NCBI GenBank assembly: GCA_947054185.1
Contig: CAMRVW010000003.1
Span: forward strand, 1 to 37,608
Direction: 5' to 3'
From: an uncultured Rikenellaceae bacterium
Lineage (GTDB): Bacteria > Bacteroidota > Bacteroidia > Bacteroidales > Rikenellaceae
Length of the DNA stretch: 37,608 nt
Shown here in pieces: positions 1-8,749 of the stretch (the stretch's first letter is position 1; every line of letters starts with the position of its first letter). The notes beneath the pieces are model-generated. The model searched no databases, was not told the DNA's origin, and saw nothing but the letters and a program-made list of their open reading frames with translations. The position numbers were made by a program, and so were the translations under genes.

Positions 1-217
1 TGGGGGGATTTTATGCCCACCGCGAGGTGCGGGCTGCTCGGGACTCGTAACCTCGTCCCGTCCACAAGGAATTTTGCTTACGTCACACTTCGTTATGCCG
101 GGAATAGGAAATGTGTGCGGTTTCGTTACACTCAAACCGCGGTGCAGAACAAAAATCGTGCTTGGTAAAGTTGGGAAGTAAGGCGTGTGTTCGGCAAGTA
201 TTGACGTAAGCGTCCGT
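1..217. repeat. Intergenic repeat-rich stretch, no gene
   Basis: No convincing gene. The stretch contains a degenerate copy of a GC-rich module also seen at about 10985-11115 and, inverted, at about 32700-32815. Shared landmarks are GCTCGGG, CAAGGAA, CTTCGTTATGCC and an arm pair GCGGTTT (117-123) / AAACCGC (134-140). The only open frame of note (132-344, minus) has no ATG and reads through repeat sequence, so I do not call it. Confidence 0.6.
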
Positions 218-354
218 TATCTTTTGCCATAACTCTTCCGTTTATTGTTTGCCGCACTGCCCTTATTGTCTGCCGTTCTGCCTCCGCACCCTTACCGCGA
301 GAGCCATGGCCCATGTTTTGATATACTTTAGGAATCACCCCCAAAGGCCAAAAA

Positions 355-411
355 ACGTCTGAGTCATAAATGTGTAAGACGCATGTCGAAACACATTTAT
401 GACTCAGACGT
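355..411 (-). terminator. Perfect 21-bp inverted repeat, 15-nt loop (copy A)
   Basis: Arms 355-375 and 391-411 are perfectly complementary. Within the loop, GAC (378-380) can pair with GTC (385-387) around GCAT, leaving an AA/GAA internal loop. On the minus strand the stem is followed by TTTTT, as in an intrinsic terminator, and it lies about 200 nt beyond the stop of the PCMD gene. Terminator function is inferred; the stem is longer than most intrinsic terminators. Confidence 0.6.
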
Positions 412-447
412 AATTATTCCTTAGTTGTTCATCAAAAATATCAAAAC

Positions 448-462
448 GGGGTCCGTGACCCC
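448..462 (-). terminator. ACG-loop hairpin (copy A)
   Basis: On the minus strand this reads GGGGTC-ACG-GACCCC followed by GTTTTGA. One of five hairpins of this family in the window; see also 10872, 11373, 11898 and 33199. A small intrinsic terminator is the simplest reading. Confidence 0.55.
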
Positions 463-607
463 TCCCCCGGAAGGGCCGCCGGAGGCAGTTTTCGCAAAAT
501 AAACGGCAATTCCCGCAAATCAAAACGGCAATTCCCGCAAATCAAAACAGCAGTTCTCGCAAAACAATAACGGCAGTGCCGCAAAATGTACGCCACTGCC
601 GTCGCAG

Positions 608-1558
608 TTAATATACCAACTTTACGTTGTCTATCCAGAATTTGGAGCCGGGGCATCCGACGAATGCGCCGCCATAACCGGACGAGAATCGCAATATAAG
701 ATGAGTTATGGGGGCGTCGTGATCCCACCCCACCTCTTGAATGGGCACTCTGTCGCCCTTGGAGTTGATGGTGAACTGGGGTTCTCTGGTCGTGAGATCC
801 ATGTATGGCTTGAAGAAAGGCTTGTCGGTTATGTCGCCATACTCGACGGTCATGCGGTGGCCATTGGTCCACTCGGGGCTCTCTTGCGAGTATTGCTGCC
901 ATGCGGTGCCCACCCGTTTGGCATATACGTTGCCGTCGGCGTCCTCCCAGCGGCTTTGAAGGAGCAGTTGCACCTCGGCGGCATTGGTGCCGTCAAGCTC
1001 TTTGTCGCGGCCCGTGCCGCTTATCTTCAGGCGCTTGCCGCCATCTTGTCCCTGCTCGAACTTATAGTCGAACTCAAGGGCTTTTAGTCTGTCTGTGAAC
1101 GGTATGCCCATCACCAACTTGGACTGGGGGTCGCGGGCGTCTCTTACAGGCTCTGGCAGCATACCCAGAAAGGCGGTGCCTGTTGATAAGACCGTGATGC
1201 TGAAAAGGCCTAACACCTTGCAGCCGTCTATGCGGGTCTCGAGACGGGCGCAATAACCGTCGCCCCTTTTTTCTGGAAAGACGGTGACGCTGCCCTTGCT
1301 CACGCCGCTGACCTTGGCAAGGACGTTAGAGGTGGCCCAGGGCGACCCTTTGGGGACGTATGGTGTGTTGGGCATAAGCGTGTCGGTGGCGCCTATCTCA
1401 TAGAGGAATACCGTATTGCCGCCTATTATGCCCGACTCTTTGACTTCGCGTACAACCCATTGATTCATATCGCCAAAAGCGATGGGAACTATCTTTTCCT
1501 GTCCGTAAAGCGGCAGTGCCGAGGCGAACATCATTCCCAATGCGATCTTTGTTTTCAT
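608..1558 (-). CDS. Secreted PCMD-domain protein (putative carbohydrate metabolism domain)
   Basis: A 316-residue protein with an N-terminal signal peptide (about residues 1-19, ending LYGQ). The rest resembles the PCMD family of Bacteroidetes secreted or surface proteins: a long beta-rich domain with a 'GIPFTDRLKALEFDYKFEQG' segment in the middle, and a C-terminal 'LILRFSSGYGGAFVGCPGSK' followed by FWIDNVKLVY, the usual PCMD ending in which the last strand carries an (I/V)DNV motif. Function is not established for the family; a carbohydrate-binding role is suggested by its name and frequent neighbours. It follows the sulfotransferase by 155 nt with a large hairpin between, so it is probably a separate transcription unit. 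Its 3' end abuts palindromic cassette A. Confidence 0.75.
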   Translation of the reverse strand: MKTKIALGMMFASALPLYGQEKIVPIAFGDMNQWVVREVKESGIIGGNTVFLYEIGATDTLMPNTPYVPKGSPWATSNVLAKVSGVSKGSVTVFPEKRGDGYCARLETRIDGCKVLGLFSITVLSTGTAFLGMLPEPVRDARDPQSKLVMGIPFTDRLKALEFDYKFEQGQDGGKRLKISGTGRDKELDGTNAAEVQLLLQSRWEDADGNVYAKRVGTAWQQYSQESPEWTNGHRMTVEYGDITDKPFFKPYMDLTTREPQFTINSKGDRVPIQEVGWDHDAPITHLILRFSSGYGGAFVGCPGSKFWIDNVKLVY

Positions 1559-1603
1559 AAATAAAGTTGTTTTGGTCTCACGGAGTGTGTTTTTTCTGTT
1601 TTC

Positions 1604-1649
1604 AAACGCAGACGGACGAAAAGGGATCCCTTTCGTGACATCTGCGTTT
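1604..1649 (-). terminator. Long hairpin between sulfotransferase and PCMD genes
   Basis: Outer arms AAACGCAGA (1604-1612) and TCTGCGTTT (1641-1649), with an inner stem ACGAAA / TTTCGT (1616-1621 / 1631-1636) closing on the self-complementary GGGATCCC. It lies about 65 nt past the sulfotransferase stop and probably ends the sulfation operon. The minus-strand T-run is only TTT; the plus-strand side has TTTT. Confidence 0.6.
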
Positions 1650-1713
1650 TATCTTTACACAAATCCTGCCAAATAGAGAAAAATACTAAAAAACAGAGAT
1701 TGAAGCGCATGTT

Positions 1714-2820
1714 TTAGAGGTGATACCCCCACTGTTCGAGCGCATAACCCCAGTTTTCCTCAACGATGCGGCGGGTGCGCTCTTCGTATTGGTATGCATT
1801 TTTGCGATAGCCCTTCTTGCCGCCGATATATGCCTCTATGGCCGGACGCGCCTCTTCGAAGCCGTCAAGCGACAGCTCGCGGTATATGCGCTCGGTCATT
1901 CCGAGAGGGTCGGCCTCGAAGTCCTCGAAGCGCACCTCTATCAGATGCCCCTCGGGTATGAGGCTCTTCTGCTCTTCATAGCGGGTGTAAAGGTCGGTAT
2001 ATGTGCTTATGATGTTGGCTTCGATCTGGGCAGGCTCGATGTCTTGCAGCTTCAGAGGCTCTATGACGTTGGTGAAAAAGCTGCGTGTGGACTCGAACAC
2101 GGTGTATGGGTTGCGCACAAGATAGATGAACCGCGCATTGGGGAACATCTCGAGTATTTCGCGTATGTGACCGGTGTGGGGCGGGTTTTTAGAGAGGTAA
2201 CGTTTGCCGCCCGTGTTGTGAAGCGACGTTTTGACCATGCGCACAAACTCTCGTTTGTAAACCTCTCGTTCATGCTCCGAACATGTGCGGAATGTCAGGT
2301 ACTTGTCGGAATACTCGCGGGTGTGACGGGGAAAGTACCAGAAATGATAGAACGAGTAAGGCACCAGGTTTGACATTGCAAACTCCTCTTCCTGAGGCAG
2401 ATCGGGCCCAAGCTCCATATTGTCGGTGGGACGGCGTTCGGGCATCACGGCAGAGACCAGAAGGTGGAAAAGCCTGCGGCCGAAGAACATGATGTTGGGG
2501 AACACCGTCTGATAGGTGGTGGTGTAACCGAACTGCTTGTCTTTGCAGAATATGTTGTGTACGAAGGTGGTGCCGCTGCGCCAGTGACCGAGTATGAACA
2601 ACGGAGCATCGTCTAACGGCATCTTCTTGACCCTGAGTCTATAGGCCAGCTCCTCAAACAGACGTCCACCGTTGAGCAAGGCGCAAACAAAGGCCGTGAG
2701 CAGGTATTTGCCCCTATATTTTTTGTCTATCTTCTTATCACGCACCACTTTACGAAAGGCTCCCCAGCGGGCGCCGACCAACGGATTGGTGGGAAGGGTG
2801 CTGAAATTCAATCTTATCAT
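1714..2820 (-). CDS. PAPS-dependent sulfotransferase family protein
   Basis: A 368-residue sulfotransferase (Sulfotransfer_3-like). It would move the sulfuryl group of PAPS to a hydroxyl or amine of an acceptor that cannot be named from sequence. The 5'-phosphosulfate loop is LGHWRSGTT at about residues 77-85. The 3'-phosphate binding segment is LVRNPYTVFESTRSFF at about 234-249, with the conserved Arg and Ser. KNPPHTGHI at 211-219 matches the conserved 'KxPxH' region of the family. There is no signal peptide, so the enzyme is cytosolic or peripheral. The start lies 2 nt after the cysN stop, making it the last gene of the PAPS operon. Its placement directly behind PAPS synthesis genes is the main clue to the purpose of the cluster. 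Confidence 0.88.
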   Translation of the reverse strand: MIRLNFSTLPTNPLVGARWGAFRKVVRDKKIDKKYRGKYLLTAFVCALLNGGRLFEELAYRLRVKKMPLDDAPLFILGHWRSGTTFVHNIFCKDKQFGYTTTYQTVFPNIMFFGRRLFHLLVSAVMPERRPTDNMELGPDLPQEEEFAMSNLVPYSFYHFWYFPRHTREYSDKYLTFRTCSEHEREVYKREFVRMVKTSLHNTGGKRYLSKNPPHTGHIREILEMFPNARFIYLVRNPYTVFESTRSFFTNVIEPLKLQDIEPAQIEANIISTYTDLYTRYEEQKSLIPEGHLIEVRFEDFEADPLGMTERIYRELSLDGFEEARPAIEAYIGGKKGYRKNAYQYEERTRRIVEENWGYALEQWGYHL

Positions 2821-2822
2821 AA

Positions 2823-4325
2823 TCAGAGTTTATCCACAATGTTTGCAATGGCCTTGACGGCATCGTCGGTGTCGGCGTCGATGGTGTGCGCACCCTCGAT
2901 GTTATGGCCGACCACTATCACGGTGTGACCCTCATGTGAGAGCTTGTCGGCAAGCAGGCGCACCGTCTCTTCCGACTTAAGCGAGCTGCCGGTGACCGAT
3001 ATGACTGTGCCGGCGCACGAGTGTTGCTCCGACGACTCGACAGGACCTATTATCATACCCACGGCCGATGTGTTGTTGGTTATGGGGTCGATAAGGATGA
3101 AGGCGCCGGTGTTTTTGTTTTTGGCGTAAGCGTCGAAGAAGAGGGGCTTGCCGGTGGTGAACACGACACGACCTATCTCATTGAGGCTTAGGCGGTCGGC
3201 CTTGGTCTGCTCCATGGTGTTGACGTCAACGCGATATTTTATGCCGTCGATGTGGGCGCGTGTCGTATTGGTGGTGTGTTTGATGAAGAACTTCTTTTCG
3301 GGATCCATGGGCTCTTCGTCCATCCACACGACCATGGCCTCGAAGTTGCGCGATACGAACGGGAGGTTGTCGGGGTGCACGAGCATCTCGCCGCGCGACA
3401 CGTCAATCTCGTCCTCAAGCGTCACTGTCACGCTCTGAGGGGGGAAAGCCTCCTCCTGCTCACCCTCATAGACGTGTATGCCCTTGACGGTCGACTGCTT
3501 GCCAGAGGGGAGCGCCATGACCCGGTCGCCCTTGCGTATGACGCCCGAGGCCACCTTGCCGGCAAAACCGCGGAAGTCGAGGTTGGGACGCATCACATAC
3601 TGCACGGGGTAACGCAGGTCGGCATAATTGTGGTCGGAGTCGACACGCACCGTCTCAAGGAAGGTGAGCAGCGGCATGCCATCGTACCACGGCATGTTGT
3701 CGGAACCCTCAACCACGTTATCGCCCTTGAGTGCCGAGAGCGGTATGGGGGTGATGTCGGGTATGCCCAGAGGTGAGGCGAAGGCCATATAGTCGCCGAC
3801 GATGCCGTCGAACACGGCCTTGTCGTAATCCACAAGATCCATCTTGTTGACAGCCAGCACCACATGCTTGATGCCCAGCAACGACACCAGATAGGTGTGG
3901 CGGCGCGTCTGGGTGATAACGCCGCTGCGGGCGTCGACAAGTATGATGGCAAGGCCGGCGGTGGAGCCGCCCGTTATCATGTTGCGGGTGTATTGCTCGT
4001 GACCGGGGGTGTCGGCAATGATGAACTTGCGTCGGTTGGTCGAGAAGTAACGATAGGCCACATCTATGGTGATGCCCTGCTCGCGCTCGGCTTTGAGGCC
4101 GTCGAGCAGCAGCGCATAGTCTATGTTGTCGCCGGCGTTACCCACACGCTTGCTGTCGCGCTCAAGGGCGTCGAGCTGGTCTTCATAGAGCTTTTTGCTG
4201 TCGAACAACAGACGCCCTATGAGGGTCGATTTACCGTCGTCGACCGAGCCGGCGGTGAGCAGGCGGAGAAGGTCTTTCTTCTGGTCGCGGTCGAGAAATT
4301 CCGTTATGTTGAGTTTTGATTCCAT
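2823..4325 (-). CDS. cysN: Sulfate adenylyltransferase subunit 1 (GTPase subunit)
   Basis: A 500-residue EF-Tu-like GTPase subunit of ATP sulfurylase. With CysD it makes APS from ATP and sulfate, using GTP hydrolysis to drive the reaction. Motifs: G1 [10 protein letters not shown] at about residues 25-34, switch II/G3 [13 protein letters not shown]4 NKMDLVDY, followed by two beta-barrel domains. Length is normal for stand-alone CysN, with no C-terminal APS kinase fusion; kinase activity is supplied by the separate cysC. It is preceded by a 149-nt gap after cysD, larger than other gaps in the operon, and followed after 2 nt by the sulfotransferase. Confidence 0.96.
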   Translation of the reverse strand: MESKLNITEFLDRDQKKDLLRLLTAGSVDDGKSTLIGRLLFDSKKLYEDQLDALERDSKRVGNAGDNIDYALLLDGLKAEREQGITIDVAYRYFSTNRRKFIIADTPGHEQYTRNMITGGSTAGLAIILVDARSGVITQTRRHTYLVSLLGIKHVVLAVNKMDLVDYDKAVFDGIVGDYMAFASPLGIPDITPIPLSALKGDNVVEGSDNMPWYDGMPLLTFLETVRVDSDHNYADLRYPVQYVMRPNLDFRGFAGKVASGVIRKGDRVMALPSGKQSTVKGIHVYEGEQEEAFPPQSVTVTLEDEIDVSRGEMLVHPDNLPFVSRNFEAMVVWMDEEPMDPEKKFFIKHTTNTTRAHIDGIKYRVDVNTMEQTKADRLSLNEIGRVVFTTGKPLFFDAYAKNKNTGAFILIDPITNNTSAVGMIIGPVESSEQHSCAGTVISVTGSSLKSEETVRLLADKLSHEGHTVIVVGHNIEGAHTIDADTDDAVKAIANIVDKL

Positions 4326-4474
4326 GGTCTTGTTTTTTTGTGTGTTGGTGTCCTCGGGCCTGTGAGGGCAATATGGCTCGCCTTAACCTGCCTTGCGGCC
4401 TGCATGACTCATTGCGTCAGGCGACATTACGGCCTTTTACAAGGCATTGTCGCCATGCCTTTCAGAGAGGCGTT
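4326..4474 (-). other. 149-nt intra-operon spacer between cysD and cysN
   Basis: The only sizeable gap in the operon. It has a 7-bp hairpin just after the cysD stop (4441-4447 AAGGCAT pairs with 4455-4461 ATGCCTT, 7-nt loop) and no T-run. I see no promoter or gene in it. It may set relative cysD and cysN levels, or be a remnant. Confidence 0.4.
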
Positions 4475-5383
4475 TTAGAAATAGCCCTCGCGCTTTTTCT
4501 GCTCCATGCTCCCCTCCTGGTCGAAGTCGATGACGCGTGTGGTGCGCTCGCTCTTGGTGGTGGTCATCATCTCCTCGACGATCTTTTCTATGGTGTCGGC
4601 CTGAGACTCTATGGCGCCGGTGAGGGGGTAACAACCGAGGGTGCGGAAACGGACTGTGCGCATCTGTGCCCTGGCGCGCATATCGGCTGGCATGCGGTCG
4701 TCATCGACCATGATGAGGTTGCCGTCGACCTCGACCACAGGGCGCTCCTTGGCGAAATAGAGCGGCACTATGGGTATGTTCTCGATGCGTATATACTGCC
4801 ATATGTCGAGCTCCGTCCAGTTGGAGAGGGGGAACACGCGTATCGACTCGCCCTTGTGTATCTTGCTGTTATAGATATCCCAAAGCTCGGGACGCTGGTT
4901 TTTGGGGTCCCACTGGTGGAAACGGTCACGGAACGAGTAAATGCGCTCTTTGGCGCGCGATTTCTCCTCGTCACGACGGGCACCGCCGAAAGCGGCATCG
5001 AACTTATATTTGTCGAGGGCCGCAAGAAGCGCCTGCGTCTTCATAAGGTCGGTATGCACCTTGCTGCCGTGGGTGAAGGGGCCGACACCGGCATTGAAAG
5101 CCTCCATGTTAGACTCGACTATGAGGTTCCAGCCATGCTCGCGCGCATACGTGTCGCGGAACTCTATCATCTGACGGAACTTCCACTTGGAGTCGATGTG
5201 CATCAACGGGAACGGCACCTTACCGGGGGCGAACGCCTTTTCGGCAAGGCGAACCATCACCGACGAGTCTTTGCCTATCGAGTAAAGCATGACGGGGTTT
5301 TCAAACTCGGCCGCCACTTCCCGTATGATATGGATAGACTCAGCCTCAAGCTCTTTGAGGTGGCTCAATTTGTAATCTGACAT
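4475..5383 (-). CDS. cysD: Sulfate adenylyltransferase subunit 2 (catalytic)
   Basis: A 302-residue adenylyltransferase subunit of ATP sulfurylase, PP-loop ATPase family; works as a complex with CysN. The PP-loop is [10 protein letters not shown] at about residues 34-43, followed by [16 protein letters not shown] and the [21 protein letters not shown] region typical of CysD. The C-terminal [14 protein letters not shown] is also characteristic. The frame stays open further upstream (to 5611), but that part overlaps cysC. The start at 5383 ([12 protein letters not shown]) is chosen because it begins the conserved family N-terminus and lies 11 nt after the cysC stop. Confidence 0.96.
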   Translation of the reverse strand: MSDYKLSHLKELEAESIHIIREVAAEFENPVMLYSIGKDSSVMVRLAEKAFAPGKVPFPLMHIDSKWKFRQMIEFRDTYAREHGWNLIVESNMEAFNAGVGPFTHGSKVHTDLMKTQALLAALDKYKFDAAFGGARRDEEKSRAKERIYSFRDRFHQWDPKNQRPELWDIYNSKIHKGESIRVFPLSNWTELDIWQYIRIENIPIVPLYFAKERPVVEVDGNLIMVDDDRMPADMRARAQMRTVRFRTLGCYPLTGAIESQADTIEKIVEEMMTTTKSERTTRVIDFDQEGSMEQKKREGYF

Positions 5384-5394
5384 TATTTGGGTTT

Positions 5395-6015
5395 TTATTG
5401 TTTGCAAATGTTGGTTATCTGTCGTGCGGCGATGTGTCCGCCTATGGCTTTCATGATGATATCGACACCCTCGTCGAGGCTCACCTTGGAGGTGTCGATG
5501 GTAAGATTGGGGCGGGCGGGAACCTCGAAGTCGGAGTTGACGCCCGTAAACTCCTTGATAAGGCCGGCACGCGCCTTTTTGTATAGACCTTTGACATCGC
5601 GCGCCTCGCACACCTCAAGCGGGGTGTCGACATATATCTCGAAAAAGTCTTCCTCGCCGATGATGCCGCGGGCAAGCTCACGCATGCGGTCGGTGGGGCT
5701 TATGAAGGCGGCTATGGTTATGACGCCGGTGTCGACGAAGAGTTTGCCCACCTCGGCGATGCGGCGTATGTTTTCATGGCGGTCGTCGAGCGAGAAGCCC
5801 AGGTTGTTGTTGATGCCAGAGCGTATGTTGTCGCCGTCGAGCACACGGCACAGGCGTCCTTCGCCATGCAGCCTGCGCTCCAAGGCCAGGGCCAGAGTGC
5901 TCTTGCCCGACCCCGAGAGGCCGGTGAACCATATCATGACGGCGTGTTGCCCCAAAAGAGCCTCGCGGGCAGTGCGCGGCAGTGTTTCGACAGGATAGAT
6001 GTTTTCTTGCTTCAT
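5395..6015 (-). CDS. cysC: Adenylylsulfate (APS) kinase
   Basis: A 206-residue APS kinase that phosphorylates APS at the 3' position to give PAPS, the universal sulfuryl donor. P-loop GLSGSGKST at residues 32-40; [11 protein letters not shown] at about 59-69; the [16 protein letters not shown] segment; and the [25 protein letters not shown] lid region are all intact. Size is normal for a single-domain enzyme. Spacing is 11 nt on both sides, consistent with one transcript. Because no PAPS reductase is encoded nearby, the product is most likely consumed by the sulfotransferase at the end of the operon. Confidence 0.96.
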   Translation of the reverse strand: MKQENIYPVETLPRTAREALLGQHAVMIWFTGLSGSGKSTLALALERRLHGEGRLCRVLDGDNIRSGINNNLGFSLDDRHENIRRIAEVGKLFVDTGVITIAAFISPTDRMRELARGIIGEEDFFEIYVDTPLEVCEARDVKGLYKKARAGLIKEFTGVNSDFEVPARPNLTIDTSKVSLDEGVDIIMKAIGGHIAARQITNICKQ

Positions 6016-6026
6016 CGGCTCAAGGG

Positions 6027-7877
6027 TTAAAATTTCCAGAAAAGAGGCACCAGCAGCACCGTTATTATAAAGGTCAATATGTTGAGCGGCAGCCCTATGC
6101 GCATATAGTCACGGAACTTATAGTTACCCAGGCTCTGCACTATAAGGTTGGTCTGATAGCCTATGGGGGTGGAGAAGCTCGACGAGGCCGCAATGCATAT
6201 GACCACGAAGAAAGGCATGGGGCTGACACCCATCTGCTCGGAGATGGCCAGCGAGATGGGAAAGGTGAGGGCTGCCGCGGCGTTGTTGGTCACTATCTCG
6301 GTAAATATGTTGGTTATCAAAAACATGGCGGCAAGCACCGCATATGTGCCCCATGACGACGAGAGCTCTATCACCTTGGCGGCTATCATGTCGGCGAATC
6401 CCGAGTTTATCATGCCCTTGCTTATGGCGAAGGCCGAAGCCACCGCTATGAGTATGTCCCAGCTTACGAACTTGGTATATTTACGTGCCGGGAATAGCTT
6501 TGTCCACGCCATTATGACCATCACTATGGCGGCGAAGAAGAACATGTCGAGCGTACCGCTTTTAAGGGCCGGGAAGAAGTGGTCGAGCGGCAGGCCGGTG
6601 AATGCGCGCGATATGTCGTCGGCATAGTCGCCCAGTGTGGCGCCAGTTATCATGAATATGAGCAGGCAGAGGGCAAACCATCGCGTCTTCTTGCCGCTGC
6701 GGGGGGTGTAATCGCCGCGCTCGTTGACAGTATAGAATACGCGCGACTCACCCCATGTCGGCATGAAGCTGTCGTCGGCCAGAAGCACCAGGTTGTCGCC
6801 CTCTTTGAGCACCAACGACCCCAACATCTCGGAGATGCGCCCGCCGTTGCGGTGCACCGACATCACCTCGGCACCGTAATGGCGATAGAAGTCAAACTCG
6901 CCGAGGCTCTTGCCTATGCCGGGGAAACGCGGCCCCAGCACCGCCTCTATCTGCTTGGTGGCGCGACGCACAAAATCGGGGTCGGCATTGAGCATGCAGC
7001 TCAGCTCGACGCCCTCGTTGGCAAGCAAGTTGCTTAAAGCCTGCGACTTGCCGGCGAGCACAAGGGTGTCGCCCTCATGGAGGGTCTCTCCCTCGGGGTT
7101 ATGTATTTCAAGTCCGTCGCGTATGATGGTGCGCACCTCGGTTTGCGGAAGCCTGTCGACGGAAAGGTCGGTGACGACACTTCCCGCAAGGCGGCTGCCG
7201 TGCGGTATCATCACGTTATAGAGGTATTCCTTGACGGGTTCTTCGCGCCTGCCACGCTTGCCTCGTTCGCCAGGCAGAAGCATATTGCCGAAGAGGATGA
7301 TGTATATGATGCCCACCACCGTTACCACCAGGCCCACCTTGCCGAGCTCGAACATGGAGAAGCCGGCGAAACCGGCGTCGAGCATCATGCCGTGTATCAC
7401 AAGGTTGGTCGATGTGCCTATGAGCGAACATATGCCGCCGAAGATGGTGGCGTATGAGAGTGGTATCAGAAACTTGGTCGAGGGCAGGTTGATGGACTCG
7501 CTCCACTTTTTTATTATAGGGCCGAATATGATGACCACCGCCGTGTTGTTGAGAAAGGCCGATATGGCCGCCACTGCCGGCAACAGACGCATCTGTATGC
7601 GCGCTATGGGCATCTTGGTCATGGGCAGCACCCTGCTTATTAGTGTGCTCAAAGCACCCGACTGACGCACACCCTCGCTGACGAGAAAGAGCACCGCCAC
7701 CGTGATCATGCCCTTGTTGCTGAAGCCGGCAATGGCCTCCTTTGGTGTTATGATGCCCGCAAGCATGAGCAACACGACGGCCGAGAAGAGCACCAGCCCC
7801 GGACGCATGACATCTTTGGCCAACACCACTATCATGCCCGCAAGCACCAGCAATACTATCACGGAGTGTGTCGTCAT
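6027..7877 (-). CDS. SLC13-family anion permease with TrkA-C (RCK_C) domains, probable sulfate importer
   Basis: A 616-residue membrane protein of the SLC13 (DASS) type. An N-terminal membrane half (about residues 1-205, including the NNTAVVIIFGPIIKKW segment) is followed by a soluble insert of two TrkA-C-like domains (about 215-375; 'HEGDTLVLAGKSQAL' and 'LKEGDNLVLLADDSF' are the two ends) and a second membrane half with the repeated EIVTNNAAAALTFPI motif. Bacteroidetes proteins of this layout are usually annotated as sulfate or other oxyanion permeases. Position between cysQ and cysC in a PAPS operon supports sulfate as substrate, but this is inference. It starts 2 nt after the cysQ stop. 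Confidence 0.88.
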   Translation of the reverse strand: MTTHSVIVLLVLAGMIVVLAKDVMRPGLVLFSAVVLLMLAGIITPKEAIAGFSNKGMITVAVLFLVSEGVRQSGALSTLISRVLPMTKMPIARIQMRLLPAVAAISAFLNNTAVVIIFGPIIKKWSESINLPSTKFLIPLSYATIFGGICSLIGTSTNLVIHGMMLDAGFAGFSMFELGKVGLVVTVVGIIYIILFGNMLLPGERGKRGRREEPVKEYLYNVMIPHGSRLAGSVVTDLSVDRLPQTEVRTIIRDGLEIHNPEGETLHEGDTLVLAGKSQALSNLLANEGVELSCMLNADPDFVRRATKQIEAVLGPRFPGIGKSLGEFDFYRHYGAEVMSVHRNGGRISEMLGSLVLKEGDNLVLLADDSFMPTWGESRVFYTVNERGDYTPRSGKKTRWFALCLLIFMITGATLGDYADDISRAFTGLPLDHFFPALKSGTLDMFFFAAIVMVIMAWTKLFPARKYTKFVSWDILIAVASAFAISKGMINSGFADMIAAKVIELSSSWGTYAVLAAMFLITNIFTEIVTNNAAAALTFPISLAISEQMGVSPMPFFVVICIAASSSFSTPIGYQTNLIVQSLGNYKFRDYMRIGLPLNILTFIITVLLVPLFWKF

Positions 7878-7879
7878 AA

Positions 7880-8686
7880 CTATTCAACAATAAACTGAGG
7901 ATTGGTAAGCTCGGGTTTGTTATATCTCAGGGGCGTCTTGCGGTCTGTTTCAAAGACATTGCATCCGGCCATGAGGGCCACGGCGTGACCGGCGGCGGTG
8001 TCCCACTCCATGGTGGGGGCAAGGCGCGGATAGATGTCGGCGCTGCCTTCGGCCACAAGACATATCTTGATGGAGCTTCCGCGCGATACCGTTTCAAGGT
8101 CGGGGTGTCGCTCGCGCAGAGTGTCGAGAAAAAGGCGCGTGAGGTCGTTCATGTGAGAGACTGAAGCCACGCATGTGTAAGGGCGCGACCCTCCCGGCAA
8201 CGGCAACCGCTCGCCACGGGTCGTAAGCTCGCCAATCGTGAGGCTCTCATGAGGCTCTATGCCGCTGACACGAAAGCTGCCGACCCCGCAAAGGGCGAAA
8301 TAGAGCGTCTTGAACACGGGCAGATAGACCACGCCGAGCACAGGGACGCCATCTTCGACCAATGCTATGTTGACGGTGAAATCGTCGCGCCGGCCTATGA
8401 ACTCTTTTGTGCCGTCGAGCGGGTCGACTATCCAGAGACGCCGCCAGGCAGCACGTTCTTCATATGGTGCCGCGGCCACCTCTTCGCTGAGGATGGGGAC
8501 ACCGGTGGGCTTAAGGAGCGCACCTATGGCCTCGTCGGCCTTGCGGTCGGCGATGGTGAGCGGAGAATTGTCGGCTTTACGCTCAATCTGAAAATCGGCA
8601 TCAGGGTCGCAATATACGGACATGATGCGACCGCCGCCCCGCAATGCCGCGATGACGGCCGTCTCTGCCAGTTTATCCATAGTCAT
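7880..8686 (-). CDS. cysQ: 3'(2'),5'-bisphosphate nucleotidase
   Basis: A 268-residue member of the inositol monophosphatase-like, metal-dependent phosphatases. It hydrolyses PAP (3'-phosphoadenosine 5'-phosphate), the by-product and inhibitor of sulfotransferases, to AMP. Motifs: SEE in the VPILSEEVA segment, DPLDGTKEF for metal and substrate binding, and WDTAAGHAVALMAGC near the C-terminus. It is the first gene of the sulfation operon, so PAP removal is co-expressed with PAPS production. A start two codons later (8680, MDKLAETA) is also possible. A candidate promoter lies about 30 nt upstream. Confidence 0.95.
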   Translation of the reverse strand: MTMDKLAETAVIAALRGGGRIMSVYCDPDADFQIERKADNSPLTIADRKADEAIGALLKPTGVPILSEEVAAAPYEERAAWRRLWIVDPLDGTKEFIGRRDDFTVNIALVEDGVPVLGVVYLPVFKTLYFALCGVGSFRVSGIEPHESLTIGELTTRGERLPLPGGSRPYTCVASVSHMNDLTRLFLDTLRERHPDLETVSRGSSIKICLVAEGSADIYPRLAPTMEWDTAAGHAVALMAGCNVFETDRKTPLRYNKPELTNPQFIVE

Positions 8687-8715
8687 GAAGATAACGCTTC
8701 TTTTTGTTTATCCAG

Positions 8716-8749
8716 CAAAAATAAACTTTTTTTTTGAACCAACCACAAA
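8716..8749 (-). promoter_or_regulatory. Candidate promoter of the sulfation operon
   Basis: On the minus strand TATTTTTG (8716-8723, matching TAnnTTTG) lies 22 nt after TTTG (8746-8749). The spacing is slightly longer than the usual 19-21. The leader to cysQ would be about 25 nt. Confidence 0.5.

Larger units (their letters stand above)
218..607 (-). repeat. Palindromic cassette, copy A
   Basis: First of three related cassettes (others at 11671-12000 and 32998-33288). In plus-strand order it has CGGCA-type short repeats in inverted orientation, a conserved block around 301-354, a perfect 21-bp inverted repeat (355-375 / 391-411, loop 376-390), a 15-nt hairpin (448-462), a GC-rich block (461-488), and about four A-rich units of the form CGGCAnTTCCCGCAAATC (about 495-590, period about 22 nt) ending at the stop codon of the minus-strand gene. 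Read in that gene's direction the 21-bp stem is followed by a T-run, so it may act as its terminator. Origin unknown. Confidence 0.8.

Noticed and set aside
132-344. 70-codon minus-strand open frame
   Set aside because: No ATG and lies inside repeat sequence shared with cassette B, where the frame is not kept.
355-411. Palindrome as an integron attC site
   Set aside because: Arms are perfectly matched without the extrahelical bases, and the R'/R'' core sites (RYYYAAC / GTTRRRY) are absent; no integrase is present.
495-590. Regular 22-nt repeats as a possible CRISPR array
   Set aside because: The repeats are tandem and degenerate with no unique spacers of constant length, and no cas genes are nearby.
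5384-5611. N-terminal extension of cysD
   Set aside because: It overlaps cysC in another frame; the conserved CysD N-terminus begins at 5383.
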